64,000 bases of DNA from Codonopsis lanceolata (lineage: Eukaryota; Streptophyta; Magnoliopsida; Asterales; Campanulaceae). A model generated the notes under the pieces. That model searched no databases. It worked only from the letters and a program-made list of their open reading frames with translations, and was not told the origin of the DNA. The stretch lies in assembly GCA_013146195.2 (NCBI GenBank), contig CM028382.1:59844734-59908733 (forward strand), given 5' to 3'. Numbering within the stretch: the first letter of the stretch is position 1; each line of letters opens with the position of its first letter. The translations under genes and the position numbers were made by a program. Positions 45,784 through 58,140 of this stretch are shown piece after piece.

Positions 45784-46086
45784 ATGAAAAAACGTTACGC
45801 CTATTGGCGAAATGGTATAATGGACTACGATTTACCATTATAACATGAAAACACGCTACGCCTATTGATGAAATGGTATAATGAGTACGATGAACCACAA
45901 TAACATGAAAACACGTTACGCCTATTGGCGAAATGGTATAATGGAGTACGATGCACCATTATAACATGAAAACATGATACGCCTATTAGCGAAATGGTAT
46001 AATCGAGTACGATGAACCACAATAACATGAAAACACGTTACGCCTATTGGCGAAATGGTATAATGGAGTACGATGGACCATTATTA
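45784..46086. repeat. ~61-bp minisatellite, block 3 (about 5 units)
   Basis: Same unit. A short isolated piece of the unit reappears at about 46141-46168 inside the next pentamer array. Confidence 0.9.
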
Positions 46087-46418
46087 CGTAACTTAATGTA
46101 ACGTAACTTAACGTGACGCAACTTAATGTAACGTAACTTAATGGACCACAATAACATGAAAACACGTAACTTAATGTAACTTAACGTAATGTGACGTAAC
46201 GTAACGTAACATAATTCCGTCGTTGAATATTTTTAGAATTTTATTTTAATTTAATTGCAGCGACGAAAAATTCCATCGCTAAAGGATCACCTTTAGTGAA
46301 GGAAAATTCCGTTGCTGGAATTAATATTTGTTTTGAAATATTTTTTTTTGTAAAATCCCTTTGTTAATTTAAAATAAATAATGTTTTGGAATATTTGTGT
46401 TTTTGTAAAATCCATTTG

Positions 46419-46455
<37 letters not shown>

Positions 46456-46458
<3 letters not shown>

Positions 46459-46600
46459 AAATATTATAATCATTTTAATGAATAATATTTTATTACTAAA
46501 TTAATATTTGAAATGTTAATTTAATAATATAATATCAATAATTAAAATTATTAGCATCAATATAATTACAAAAATTAAAATATTCATATTACAATTTAAC
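46456..46600. repeat. E unit copy 1: left foldback arm
   Basis: About 145 bp, AT-rich, GGAAATATTATAATCATTTT to ATTCATATTACAATTT. Its reverse complement occurs partly at 57735-57840 in the same unit, and the fuller pair is seen in copy 2 (59567-59710 and about 60325-60463). Another direct copy lies at 43945-44088. The pentamer array sits between the arms. Confidence 0.65.
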
Positions 46601-46727
46601 TTAACTTAACGTAACGTAACTTAAATTAACGTAACTTAACTTAGCGTAACTTAACTTAACGTAACGTAATGTAATGTAACGTAACGTAACGTAACTTAAC
46701 GTAACGTAACGTAACGTTACCTAACGT

Positions 46728-49700
46728 TGTGACAGCCCGACCCGGACTCCAATGCGAAATCCCAAGGTCGTGTCATCAAGACAAGATAAACGATGGACAA
46801 GCACCTGCTAAGCATCATGGTACGAGTCAAGAGTTGAGCCATAAAGCTCAAAACAGGAATGTAAAGCCATAACGGCGATACGGAATAATAAAAACCAACG
46901 TCTGCGGAAGCGAATCATAATGGGACCAAAGCCTATAATTATAAACTAAGGAATACAAGGCTGAGAGACGACTATCTCTCGACAAATCTACGACTCGCGT
47001 GACGCAACATTGCGCACGGACAACAACCGATCGGCAACCTAAGGCCGGCGAAGCAACAAGAACCCAACCTGATAAACAACAACTCTACGGCTATAACATG
47101 CCGGAGGAATAAATCAACCTAAAGAATAAGAGATTCAAATACTAATAACTAAACCAAGGACTCACGACTAAAATTGTCGGAGATAGAAATAACCATAACA
47201 CAATACTAGAATAAGCGAGCTAAAACCTTGCTCGGGAAGATCACATAATAACTTCTAAATAAATACAACAGCTCAACCGAACCAGTCGGCTCCCAAAATA
47301 AAACAATAATAAGATGCTAACATAACTACCCAAGTAAAGTTTACATAACTTTACATTCGTGTCTCACGAGGTACATAATAACGATAATAATAAAATCTCC
47401 AAGCTTAAGCCCGGAAGACCACCTGCTATCCAACAAGCACCAAGCCGCAACGCCGCACTAACGAGCTTTGCAAAAACTAAGGAAAACAAACACACGAAAT
47501 GAGTCATAATGACCCAGTAAGTTACTAAATGCAATTGTATGGCATAGCATGACGTGGCATGGCATAATGCACAACATGTATAAAATCATGGCATCTTAAT
47601 CGTATACCAACAATAAACTTGTATTAAGACATCAAGTATCATGAACTTCATAAGTCACATAGCACGTTATCTTTCATATAAGTGCTCATAGTAAGCCACA
47701 TAAAGGATAGAGAAGGTACCCAAATAGTGTCGTTGTGTTGCTCCTGCAATACACAATGTTATACTTTATCGTGCAACATCGATGCTCTGTGATGTCATCG
47801 ACTTTCATCGAGAACCACTCGATTTAGCTAGCAGCCAATGTCGCACGTATTGTTACGGCAAGGGGGCTACTTCCCCATTGCGGCCAACAATGGAGGGGTG
47901 TGTGAGGTCCCAGGTACGGCGATCCATAGCGAATACGAATCTTACGATTCGTATAGGCGATGTATCGTCCTACCCTGACGTATAAAACCAATCCAAATAA
48001 TGCCAGCTGGACTTTTATGCAATGCACAAGTAGATATTTACTCGCATGCTCAAACAAGAATCAAGACCGATCATAGCGGACATATCAAATCAAGTAGGAC
48101 ATAAAGCTCTACACACCAATTTAACAATGCACATATTTGTACATACTTAACAAATCCAACTAACTTATAAGTTTAGTCAAAGATCCACATATTGAGGTAC
48201 TCTTAATCCTCAAATCATCACCCAATCCAAAGTAGCGTATAAGCTCAAGAAATCACAACATGAGGTCTACCGTAGCCCTCTACTCGGGATTCAACCAAAG
48301 ACTATTATTTTAGTCTAAGAACAATCATAAATAAAGACTTAGCATTTTAGTCTATACATAAAGGCATACCGGACTCAACCATAGTACTAACCGTCGTACA
48401 TAATCGACATTCTCAAAACTATTCTCATGATTGACAAGACTACACCGTAGTCCAAGACCTACAAGTTTTCCATGTAAAACGCTCATCTGAATTTCCTAAA
48501 AGAAATCTCATTCAAATAATCATTTCTTAAGGATACACGAGATCATTGATTGGTCTCTAATGCTCCGTGCTCTACGAGCACGCTCTAAATAAATCCACAA
48601 TAGCCTCTATATCGTGGGTGTCACAAATGGGACACAATTCAAGATGCTCGGGTACTCACCATCAAAACCAACCAAACCCAAACATCGTAGGATCTCAACC
48701 TAAGGCTCACTAACATCTTATTGAACCTAAAATGACTCCATTGAGTCTTAATATCACATTTCCTTAAATACATATTCCAAACATCCCAGAATTAACACAT
48801 CAATAAAATTTATATCAATTCTCCCAAAAATAATTCGGACTTGTTTCCCAAGCCTAAAAATCCAAGAATTCATCATAATCATAATCAATCAAAACCCAAA
48901 TGTCGTAGAACTTCAACCCGAGTTTATTAACACATTATTGAACTTATTTTGACTCCTTGAGTCTAAATGCTAAGTTTCATTCATTTACGCACTTCCTCAA
49001 TCTCAACATTATTACCCACTTTAATTAATAACAATTTCTCCAATAATTCGGGATTGATTCTCAAGCCCTAAAATTCACAATAAAACCCAACATAGATCAC
49101 AACCCATTTCATAAATCATATACTTTCAATTAAGTGATCATACTCATAATATATAGAGAGTTCACAAATCCAAAGCCCCAATCATAGGCCTACTTTCATA
49201 ATAAACCCAAATAACATATGGACATGATTTCTAGCATACTCATAATCCTAGAAACACAAGATGAAGAACAATCATATACTTCAATAATCATAGAAGTCAT
49301 CTTACAAATGCTCCTAACAAGTTCATACTTCCAAAAAATCCCCAAATTGGGCATACAAAGCATATCAAGTGTTCATTGCCCACAAATAGCATATAAGTTG
49401 TTTTCCTTAGGGCCAATGAACCAAAATCAAAAGGAAGTAACTTACCTAGCTTGAGTGAAAACTCAAGAGAACGCAAATCCGATCGGTGAACTTGTTCTAC
49501 ACGTCGAGGGCTTCAAGATTCCGAAGTTTGAAGGCAATCGGATGGATGGATCGTCTTGGATCGAAGAGAGAAGGAGCTAGGGCTTGAATATCTCCCATGG
49601 ACTCTCTCTCTCTAACTCACGGTTTGTGTGGAGGAAATGAAGGAGGAAATGCTGAAAATTGCAAAGGGTTTGGCTTTTATACCTCCACAAACCAAGAGGG

Positions 49701-50737
49701 CAAAATAGGGAATTCCTTGGTACAATTAGTAGAGATTAGGATTAATCAATCACTAATCTAACCTTAATTAACTTCCAACTAATGTTAGGACATGATTTGG
49801 GTTAAGTATGGGTGGTTAGGAAGGGTTTAGAGGGGGTTTAATGAGGGTAGGATAGGTATAATTCGTCCAAACACAAAACAGGGGAAAAATCCCGTAAGTG
49901 AGATTCTGATGTTGAGGCGGGCGCCTCAACATCCTCCAGGCGGGCGCCTCAACTGCTGAGCCATCTCCTGATTTTGTAATTGCTCCCAGAACTTGAGGCG
50001 GGCGCCTCACAAGATTCCAGGCGGGCGCCTGGGCTTCTGGACCTTCTTTATGTCCTCAAAACTTGGTCTAAACATGTCCTAAATGGTCCCAACTTATGGG
50101 CAACCATTCTAAGGTCTAACCCAACTCAAAACAAGTCGGAAACACACCCGAACAACTCCCGAAACAACTCGGAGCGAAACCGGGAAGGGGTGCAACAACG
50201 TGCAACCGGAACGACGAATGAACTCGCAATCGAACGAGCAATGAAAGGAGACTTTTAAGGCAAGTCTAAGGGCTAATGAAGAAGCTTAAATACTTCTAGA
50301 AAGTTGAATAACAACTAGGGAAATAAGAATTCCAAAGGAGAGACGATTACACGACTCAATCCCCGAACTACGCGATAGAGACGAGCACTATCTCCAAAGC
50401 TTCCAAATCATCGATAGACTTAAGGAACACCTCCAACTTGAAGTCTAATACATCTAAACATGTTAATCAATCATCTTATAAAGGTCTAGGACCAAACCGA
50501 GGTCACGAACACAAAACGCAAGCAAACCCTCAATCGCGTCGCATTCCGACTATCGTCGAGTCACGACTTGTGACTTTAGCAAGTCAACAACTATATGGAG
50601 TCTCTTAATAATGTTTTGGTCTTAACGTGGTCTCTCATACATATCTAGACCCTCTCGCAAACCAATCATACAATCAACAAAGGAAGAAGTGCAAGTATAG
50701 CACGCAAACCGAGATAACGAAGGAGCGGGGTGTTACA
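46728..50737 (-). repeat. 3' LTR of B' (left in window)
   Basis: 4,010 bp, TGTGACAGCCCGACCCGG to GGGGTGTTACA on the plus strand. It is nearly identical to the other B' LTR and more different from the B LTRs. GC palindromes are at 49908-50032, the TATA box at 49674-49681 and the splice-donor motif at 49440-49447, all read on the minus strand. Confidence 0.94.
49908..50032 (-). promoter_or_regulatory. GC palindrome cluster of B' 3' LTR
   Basis: Four motifs with the GGCG-GG-CGCC core: 49908-49933 (12-base arms), about 49936-49950, about 49993-50009 and 50017-50032. B has three. The next TATA box is about 227 bp downstream on the minus strand. Confidence 0.6.
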
Positions 50738-50750
50738 CTCTCTCCACCTT
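50738..50750 (-). other. Polypurine tract of B'
   Basis: Minus strand AAGGTGGAGAGAG directly before the 3' LTR. Confidence 0.85.
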
Positions 50751-52150
50751 AAAAAGAATTCGTCCCGAATTCTAAATCATGATACAAACCAACATTAGGT
50801 CCACACTCAACCACAATACATCGAGACAATGATTACTGTGTCTCTTAATCCCGAGTTAACACTCGATCTCAAAACCACCAACCTTGACTCGAATATCCGA
50901 GTCCACCACCACAATATACACGAGGGTCGAACTATAATAATCCAAATTCAAAAGTCTACGAAATCTCAATAGACTCAACGACATTAACACTTACGATTGA
51001 AAATACTATGACCCATACTTGAGTCGCGAATACCATACGAACAATACTACGCCAAACATGTAAGCCAAAATTCCAAATTTCAACATAAGAACACATTCAA
51101 CTACCGAAACTATTTGTTTCGGGGCACATCATGAAATTCAAGCACAAGAGATTCTAAGTTACAAGAATTAATAATTGCCTATGGAGCAATTACAAACAAA
51201 TCAAAGATAATCAAATCGGCATTTCAAACCATGTAAATCATACTCGCGATTTTCCTATCGCGGGTAATAACACATAAGAGCACATTAATGAAATGTTTTG
51301 AAAATTCATTCCATTTCTGTCCATTCCATTTGGTAACGGGTATAGTCAATTTCTAACTTAATTCTTACCAATCCTAGTCCAACGACGAATACCTTTTGCT
51401 CACCAATTCAGGGTACCTACTGAATTAGCTTCAAAAGTTTCCGTCGTAAGGATGCGAAGGTTCATGAATAAAAAGTTTTAAGCATCCTTCAAACAGTCCC
51501 CTATACTAATGAAATGAATGAACATGAAATTATGAGATGAGAATTTAATATACTACTATGTAAATGCATCAAGTAGGTGTTTCCTACAACTAATGCACGT
51601 GAATCGAATAAAAATTCCAAGTAACAAGGTCTATTACCTTAGCAAACAACAATCATAGCTATCACAAAACTCGTGTGCCTAGTACACCCAACCAAGATGA
51701 CTTCCTAGTAATCACAACGAATCGACAAGGCTACTAATGCCCGTAACGTCCATACTCCGCAAAACTATCCTTTCTTAAGCTCTAGACCAAGTCTACAACC
51801 AATGCATATACTAAGCATCCTATCGCAACGTTAACGTCTCAATACTCACGGTGCAGCGTCAATCTCTCCCGTGCAGCCGAAATCAACTGATAAATCGCAG
51901 CACTTTAACCTTCTCACAAGTCGAGTGTATATCCTACTCGCATAATGACCACTAACAATAATATAGTATTATATTATCCATTACATTAAACATATCCTCA
52001 TAGAATATACAAACGTCATACCAGACCGATAAGTATCATCATACAATTCATGCTTCATTTATATATTCATATATATACATATACATACATATACATACTA
52101 TGGCCTTTATATACAACCACACAAAACCACAACTCTATATATAGCATAGT

Positions 52151-52199
<49 letters not shown>

Positions 52200-52500
52200 T
52201 AAACAAGAATCCATATACCACGTGCGATTACCTTCCGGTAACTTACAAAACAAACCATATCATATATCGATCTCACATTGGGGTATTATTCCCGATTGAG
52301 CAAATAACCAATATTACACAATACACCATATAATGTATGTATGAATGCACATGAGCTACCAATTAAAGCGTGTACTCATAATAACGGAAATAGTAGCAAC
52401 GGTATGATTTACATATATATATACAAGAATATACCTTCCTATTTCGGATAAGTTTCAAAACTCCGCAATGGCCAACCGCCACGCGCACACGACCTCAAAC
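50751..52500 (-). other. Non-coding internal region of B'
   Basis: Matches 8019-9676 of element B. It contains a long (TA)n tract at about 52155-52196. No gene was found. Confidence 0.75.
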
Positions 52501-52692
52501 TCAAACTCTAGGCTGTCCACCACTATCTCTCTTGGAGCCACTTGATTGTTGACTAGTACTCCCAGACCGATTAACTCTCATCCTCGGGCAATCTCTACGA
52601 ACATGATCGCTGCCACGAGCAAAACATTTTCCTGATTTACTCCAACACCTATTCTCGGCGTGTCCTGTTTTCTTACAAAAGTTACATGTCAA
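52501..52692 (-). pseudogene. B' gag zinc-knuckle remnant
   Basis: Minus-strand frame with CNFCKKTGHAENRC, then CFARGSDHVRRDC. The second knuckle has lost its second cysteine (arginine in its place), while B still has it. The basic Ser/Gly tail matches B. Confidence 0.85.
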
Positions 52693-52735
52693 CTCGTCAC
52701 CTCGTCGTCTCCGTCTAGAGGTAGAAATATCACTC

Positions 52736-53206
52736 CTAATAGTCTCCGAGGTTATCTCCTTGTTCTAACGATAGGAATTCCATTTCTCTTCTTTCTCGAA
52801 TTACTGCCGGACTAAACCGTACCCTAAACTTCTTGACAAAGTTCTCCCACACTCGAGGCACTCCATGCCGTCTCCAACGATCTCGTATTTCAAGCCACCA
52901 ATGCTCGGCCGCACCATCCAATCTAAGCACCGCTAAGGTCACCATCTCTTCTGATATACAACCCAAAACTGCAAAGATCTTCTCCATGCTTTCCAGCCAA
53001 TGTTTCACCTTAGTAGTATCCGGCTTTCCATCAAAACTTTCCGGTTTCAACTTCAAGAACCTTGCAAGAACAGTAGAATCGTCTTTCAATCCAAACATCT
53101 GTTGAGGAGTTACACGCGAATCATTAACGTTCTCCTCTCTCTCGTCGCCACGAGCTGTGCCCAAACCGGGTCTACTAGAACTAGCTCCACGCCAAGTTCC
53201 TAACAT
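52736..53206 (-). pseudogene. B' gag, N-terminal part, truncated
   Basis: ATG at 53206 (MLGTWRGASSSRPGLG), then FLKLKPESFDGKPDT, HWLESMEKIFAVLGC, LDGAAEHWWLE and a C-terminal FLSLEQGDN, ending at TAG (52736-52738). The stop and the following sequence up to the zinc knuckle are the same as in B. About 157 residues, compared with several hundred in full gag proteins. Confidence 0.88.
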
Positions 53207-53302
53207 AATACGCCTACAAAGAACACTCAGCGTTAACAACTCAACAATAAACCCAACCCAACTAGGCCAAGGAACCTATCCTGGCGAAATAGCTAACCTA
53301 TA

Positions 53303-53314
53303 GCTCTGATACCA
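53303..53314 (-). other. Primer-binding site of B' (tRNA-iMet type)
   Basis: GCTCTGATACCA on the plus strand, two bases from the LTR: a perfect TGGTATCAGAGC on the minus strand. Confidence 0.92.
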
Positions 53315-53316
53315 AC

Positions 53317-56300
53317 TGTGACAGCCCGACCCGGACTCCAATGCGAAATCCCAAGGTCGTGCCATCAAGACAAGATAAACGATGGACAAGCACCTGCTAA
53401 GCATCATGGTACGAGTCAAGAGTTGAGCCATAAAGCTCAAAACAGGAATGTAAAGCCATAACGGCGATACGGAATAATAAAAACCAACGTCTGCGGAAGC
53501 GAATCATAATGGGACCAAAGCCTATAATTATAAACTAAGGAATACAAGGCTGAGAGACGACTATCTCTCGACAAATCTACGACTCGCGTGACGCAACATT
53601 GCGCACGGACAACAAACCATCGGCAACCTAAGGCCGGCGAAGCAACAAGAACCCAACCTGATAAACAACAACTCTACGGCTATAACATGCCGGAGGAATA
53701 AATCAACCTAAAGAATAAGAGATTCAAATACTAATAACTAAACCAAGGACTCACGACTAAAATTGTCGGAGATAGAAATAACCATAACACAATACTAGAA
53801 TAAGCGAGCTAAAACCTTGCTCGGGAAGATGACATAATAACTTCTAAATAAATACAACAGCTCAACCGAACCAGTCGGCTCCCAAAATAAAACAATAATA
53901 AGATGCTAACATAACTACCCAAGTAAAGTTTACATAACTTTACATTCGTGTCTCACGAGGTACATAATAACGATAATAATAAAATCTCCAAGCTTAAGCC
54001 CGGAAGACCACCTGCTATCCAACAAGCACCAGGCCGCAAGCGCGCACTAACGAGCTTACTGCAAAAACTAAGGAAAACAAACACACGAAATGAGTCATAA
54101 TGACCCAGTAAGTTACTAAATGCAATTGTATGGCATAGCATGGCGTGGCATGGCATAATGCACAACATGTATAAAATCATGGCATCTTAATCGTATACCA
54201 ACAATAAACTTGTATTAAGACATCAAGTATCATGAACTTCATAAATCACATAGCACGTTATCTTTCATATAAGTGCTCATAGTAAGCCACATAAGGGATA
54301 GAGAAGGTACCCAAATAGTGTCGTTGTGTTGCTCCTGCAATACACAATGTTATACTTTATCGTGCAACATCGATGCTCTGTGATGTCATCGACTTTCATC
54401 GAGAACCACTCGATTTAGCTAGCGACCAATGTCGCACGTATTGTTACGGCAAGGGGGCTACTTCCCCATTGCGGCCAACAATGGAGGGGTGTGTGAGGTC
54501 CCAGGTACGGCGATCCATAGCGAATACGAATCTTACGATTCGTATAGGCGATGTATCGTCCTACCCTGACGTATAAAACCAATCCAAATAATGCCAGCTA
54601 GACTTTTATGCAATGCACAAGTAGATATTTACTCGCGTGCTCAAACAAGAATCAAGACCGATCATAGCGGACATATCAAATCAAGTAGGACATAAAGCTC
54701 TACACACCAATTTAACAATGCACATATTTGTACATACTTAACAAATCCAACTAACTTATAAGTTTAGTCAAAGATCCACATATTGAGGTACTCTTAATCC
54801 TCAAATCATCACCCAATCCAAAGTAGCGTATAAGCTCAAGAAATCACAACATGAGGTCTACCGTAGCCCTCTACTCGGGATTCAACCAAAGACTATTATT
54901 TTAGTCTAAGAACAATCATAAATAAAGACTTAGCATTTTAGTCTATACATAAAGGCATACCGGACTCAACCATAGTACTAACCGTCGTACATAATCGACA
55001 TTCTCAAAACTATTCTCATGATTGACAAGACTACACCGTAGTCCAAGACCTACAAGTTTTCCATGTAAAGCGCTCATCGAATTTCCTAAAAGAAATCTCA
55101 TTCAAATAATCATTTCTTAAGGATACGAGATCATTGATTGGTCTCTAATGCTCCGTGCTCTACGAGCACGCTCTAAATAAATCCACAATAGCCTCTATAT
55201 CGTGGGTGTCACAAATGGGACACAATTCAAGATGCTCGGGTACTCACCATCAAAACCAACCAAACTTAAACATCGTAGGATCTCAACCTAAGGCTCACTA
55301 ACATCTTATTGAACCTAAAATGACTCCATTGAGTCTTAATATCACATTTCCTTAAATACATATTCCAAACATCCCAGAATTAACACATCAATAGAATTTA
55401 TATCAATTCTCCCAAAAATAATTCGGACTTGTTTCCCAAGCCTAAAAATCCAAGAATTCATCATAATCATAATCAATCAAAACCCAAATGTCGTAGAACT
55501 TCAACCCGAGTTTATTAACACATTATTGAACTTATTTCGACTCCGTTGAGTCTAAATGCTAAGTTTCATTCATTTACGCACTTCCTCAATCTCAACATTA
55601 TTACCCACTTTAATTAATAACAATTTCTCCAATAATTCGGGATTGATTCTCAAGCCCTAAAATTCACAATAAAACCCAACATAGATCACAACCCATTTCA
55701 TAAATCATATACTTTCAATTAAGTGATCATACTCATAATATATAGAGAGTTCACAAATCCAAAGCCCCAATCATAGGCCTACTTTCATAATAAACCCAAA
55801 TAACATATGGACATGATTTCTAGCATACTCATAATCCTAGAAACACAAGATGAAGAACAATCATATACTTCAATAATCATAGAAGTCATCTTACAAATGC
55901 TCCTAACAAGTTCATACTTCCAAAAAAAATCCCCAAATTGGGCATAAAAAGCATATCAAGTGTTCATTGCCCACAAATAGCATATAAATTGTTTTCCTTA
56001 GGGCCAATGAACCAAAATCAAAAGGAAGTAACTTACCTAGCTTGAGTGAAAACTCAAGAGAACGCAAATCCGATCGGTGAACTTGTTCTACACGTCGAGG
56101 GCTTCAAGATTCCGAAGTTTGAAGGCAATCGGATGGATGGATCGTCTTGGATCGAAGAGAGAAGGAGCTAGGGCTTGAATATCTCCCATGGACTCTCTCT
56201 CTCTAACTCATGGTTTGTGTGGAGGAAATGAAGGAGGAAATGCTGAAAATTGCAAAGGGTTTGGCTTTTATACCTCCACAAACCAAGAGGGCAAAATAGG

Positions 56301-57328
56301 GAATTCCTTGGTACAATTAGTAGAGATTAGGATTAATCAATCACTAATCTAACCTTAATTAAATTCCAACTAATGTTAGGACATGATTTGGGTTAAGTAT
56401 GGGTGGTTAGGAAGGGTTTAGAGGGGGTTTAATGAGGGTAGGATAGGTATAATTCGTCCAAACACAAAACAGGGGAAAAATCCCGTAAGTGAGATTCTGA
56501 TGTTGAGGCGGGCGCCTCAACATCCTCCAGGCGGGCGCCTCAACTGCTGAGCCATCTCCTGATTTTGTAATTGCTCCCAGAACTTGAGGCGGGCGCCTCA
56601 CAAGATTCCAGGCGGGCGCCTGGGCTTTTGGACCTTCTTTATGTCCTCAAAACTTGGTCTAAACAAGTCCTAAATGGTCCCAACTTATGGGCAACCATTC
56701 TAAGGTCTAACCCAACTCAAAACAAGTCGGAAACACACCCGAAAAACTCCTGAAACAACTCGGAGCGAAACCGGGAAGGGGTGCAACAACGTGCAACCAG
56801 AACGACGAATAAACTCGCAATCGAACGAGCAATGAAAGAAGACTTTTAAGGAAAGTCTAAGGGCTAATGAAGAAGCTTAAATACTTATAGGAAGTTGAAT
56901 AACAACTAGGGAAATAAGAATTCCAAAGGAGAGACGATTACACGACTCAATCCCCGAACTACGCGATAGAGACGAGCACTATCTCCAAAGCTTCCAAATC
57001 ATCGATAGACTTAAGGAACACCTCCAACTTGAAGTCTAATACATCTAAACATGTTAATCAATCATCTTATAAAGGGCTAGGACCAAACCGAGGTCACGAA
57101 CGCAAAACGCAAGCAAACCCTCAATCGCGTCGCATTCCGACTATCGTCGAGTCACGACTTGTGACTTTAGCAAGTCAACAACTATATGGAGTCTCTTAAT
57201 AATGTTTTGGTCTTAACGTGGTATCTCATACATATCTAGACCCTCTCGCAAACCAATCATACAATCAACAAAGGAAGAAGTGCAAGTATAGCACGCAAAC
57301 CGAGATAACGAAGGAGCGGGGTGTTACA
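53317..57328 (-). repeat. 5' LTR of B' (right in window)
   Basis: 4,012 bp. It contains the GC palindromes at 56499-56623, the TATA box at 56265-56272 and the splice-donor motif at 56031-56038 on the minus strand. Differences from the left LTR are scattered single bases and short indels, which suggests a more recent insertion than B, by eye only. Confidence 0.94.
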
Positions 57329-58140
57329 AACGTAACGTAATGTAACATTACGTAACGTAACGTAACTTAACTTACATGAATATGCCATTCTCCAAGACGA
57401 TGTTGTATAGAATGATGAGCACAACATATTCTGGTTACATTTTTGTCTCGACCCGATCCGATCAGGTAAAACCCAATCGGATCAAATATTTTTACAAAAT
57501 TTCGTTTAGCGGGTTACCCTAATTGGAAAACATCTCAATTTGTTTACGACAAAGCATCAATTTGTTTAGCGGGTTACCCTAATTTTACATTCTGAAAATA
57601 TTTAGCAACAGAAAATTTCGTTGCCGGAATTAAATTGAAATTAAATTATGAAAATATTTAGCGATGGAATGTGCTAGAGACATGCAACACAGTATGACCA
57701 CATGCAAATTCAAATTTACTCTATTTATATAATTTTGTAATTATATTGATGCTAATCATTTTAATTAATGATATTATATTATTAAATTAATATTTCAAAT
57801 ATTAATTTAATAATATAATATCATTTATTAAAATTATATATATAGTTTTACAGTTTTATGGTTGCGAAAATTTGTATTTGCATTTTTTATTTTTAATTGT
57901 TATCGTAATTAACTTCATCAATTTAATTTTTTTCCGATCCGTAATTTCGTATACAAATTAAAAAAACAAAAAAAAAACGTAAGTTTTGTAATTTGAATTT
58001 TTTTTTCTTTTTAACTGTTATCGTAATTAACTTAGGCAATTTAATTTTTGTCCGATCCGCAATTTCGTATACAAATTATTAATTAATCCCTCTGTTCCGG
58101 GCAAAAAGGCTCTGTTTGAAAGTCAATTTTTTTTTAAGAA
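57329..58140. repeat. E unit copy 1, right part
   Basis: Continues the unit cut by B': the end of the pentamer array, a spacer with GCCATTCTCCAAGACGATG, GATCCGATC-type text, GCGATGGAATGTGCTAGAGAC, a foldback arm (57735-57840) and an AT-rich end with CCCTCTGTTCCGGGC. ATTTAATTT at 57921-57929 is the unoccupied equivalent of the MULE target in copy 2. No gene seen. Confidence 0.75.

Larger units (their letters stand above)
43682..46727. mobile_element. Composite repeat E, left part (CACTA-like motifs and arrays)
   Basis: CACAACTAGAAAG at 43682-43694 differs by one base from a CACTACTAGAAAG-type end. It is followed by repeated GCGACGGAA and TTCCGTCGC motifs in both orientations (43706-43920), as in subterminal regions of plant CACTA elements. 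Then come a ~145-bp AT-rich arm and tandem arrays. A second CGACGGAA cluster is at about 46207-46320, where a unit homologous to 59277 onward starts. No transposase coding was found, so assignment to CACTA is tentative. Confidence 0.45.
46728..57328 (-). mobile_element. Element B': second GAG-only Ty3/gypsy copy with 4-kb LTRs
   Basis: 10,601 bp in reverse orientation: LTR 46728-50737, internal region 50738-53316, LTR 53317-57328. It is flanked by a perfect 5-bp duplication AACGT (46723-46727 and 57329-57333) within the pentanucleotide array. Structure and gene content are the same as in element B, including the truncated gag. Confidence 0.95.

Noticed and set aside
44389..46028. Minus-strand repetitive small ORFs (VFSC/HVIM-rich) in the minisatellite
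   Set aside because: They follow the ~61-bp period, which is not a multiple of three, and change frame with unit indels. They are by-products of the repeat.
44311..46086. CRISPR-like array
   Set aside because: The units are contiguous with no unique spacers, and the window is a plant genome.
44087..46205. Pentamer arrays as telomere-like or centromeric repeat
   Set aside because: The units (TTAAC, GTAAC) are not the plant telomere heptamer, the arrays are short and lie inside a transposon-like unit.
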